Shown piece by piece: positions 5,740 through 5,827 of a stretch of 5,827 bases of DNA. Position numbers and translations under genes: made by a program. How positions within the stretch are numbered: position 1 is the first letter of the stretch; each line of letters begins with the position of its first letter. Under the pieces are notes generated by a model. It saw only the letters and a list, made by a program, of their open reading frames with translations. It had not been told where the DNA came from and searched no databases. Origin of the DNA: Chlorobiota bacterium. Lineage in GTDB: Bacteria; Bacteroidota; Bacteroidia; Flavobacteriales; Flavobacteriaceae. Where the stretch lies: positions 1-5,827 of the forward strand of contig JAADEB010000082.1 of the NCBI GenBank assembly GCA_013153655.1, written 5' to 3'.

Positions 5740-5827
5740 GTTAAATCGTTAAACCTGTAAACCGGTAATTTTTGTTGAATAGATGAAAAGCTGAGCCAAG
5801 CGAAGTCCCGAATGAGATTTTCTGCGA
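5740..5827. repeat. 88-bp exact direct repeat, copy 2 (cut by window end)
   Basis: Identical to 5265-5352 at an offset of 475 bases. It begins with two octamers (GTTAAATC, GTTAAACC) and carries the left arm of the TCCCGA hairpin (5806-5823). The partner arm would lie beyond the window. Confidence 0.95.

Larger units (their letters stand above)
5086..5827. repeat. nested extragenic repeat region
   Basis: About 740 bp of non-coding DNA upstream of valS, made almost wholly of short repeats at several scales, listed below as separate features. The order is hexamer module, A/T-rich linker with ATTTGGG, GTTRAANN octamer runs, 88-bp element with hairpin, octamers, tgaccgg heptamers, octamers, hexamer module, palindromic insert, hexamer module, linker with ATTTGGG repeats, then the 88-bp element again. 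The order hexamer module, then ATTTGGG linker, then octamers, then 88-bp element therefore occurs twice (from 5121 and from 5654). An 85-codon reverse frame (5523-5266) crosses the repeats and is not credible as a gene. Confidence 0.85.

Noticed and set aside
5121..5827. CRISPR array
   Set aside because: The repeat units are either too short (6-14 bp) and tandem, or too few. There are no regular unique spacers of ~30 bp and no cas gene nearby.
5031..5827. Insertion sequence or transposon upstream of valS
   Set aside because: No transposase frame and no terminal inverted repeats bounding a unit were found. Only repeat DNA is present.

Overview
The window looks like a chromosomal segment of a member of the Bacteroidota, probably a Bacteroidales-like or other uncultured relative. 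Three things point there. The valyl-tRNA synthetase has the N-terminus (MELAAKYNPSEVERKWYQYW) and the overall form usual for that phylum. Two genes have textbook Bacteroidota -7 promoter elements (TAnnTTTG) close to their start codons. No Shine-Dalgarno sequence is evident before any start. The assignment is by recognition only; no database search was possible.

Layout. Positions 1-173 are very AT-rich intergenic DNA with a possible terminator of an unseen upstream gene and the promoter of the first gene. Positions 174-953 (+) encode an exodeoxyribonuclease III-type AP endonuclease (xth). Positions 954-1394 are a 441-bp AT-rich gap with a 9-bp hairpin and the promoter of the next gene. Positions 1395-2240 (+) encode a membrane-anchored prohibitin/SPFH protein. 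Positions 2241-2384 hold a strong hairpin that can terminate transcription from both sides. Positions 2385-5030 (-) encode valyl-tRNA synthetase (valS), convergent with the prohibitin gene. Positions 5031-5827 have no credible gene.

The final ~750 bp is the most unusual part. It is a nested patchwork of repeats: an exact 88-bp direct repeat whose second copy runs off the window edge, three copies of a 34-bp module built from TTTAAC-like hexamers, 23 copies of an octamer GTTRAANN in phased runs, 7-bp and 14-bp tandem repeats, and two kinds of hairpin-forming element. This looks like expandable extragenic repeat DNA rather than CRISPR or a coding repeat.

The three genes are unrelated housekeeping functions (base-excision DNA repair, membrane quality control or scaffolding, tRNA charging). 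They have separate promoters and do not form an operon. I see no defence, toxin or mobile-element gene here. The novelty, if any, lies in the repeat region upstream of valS.
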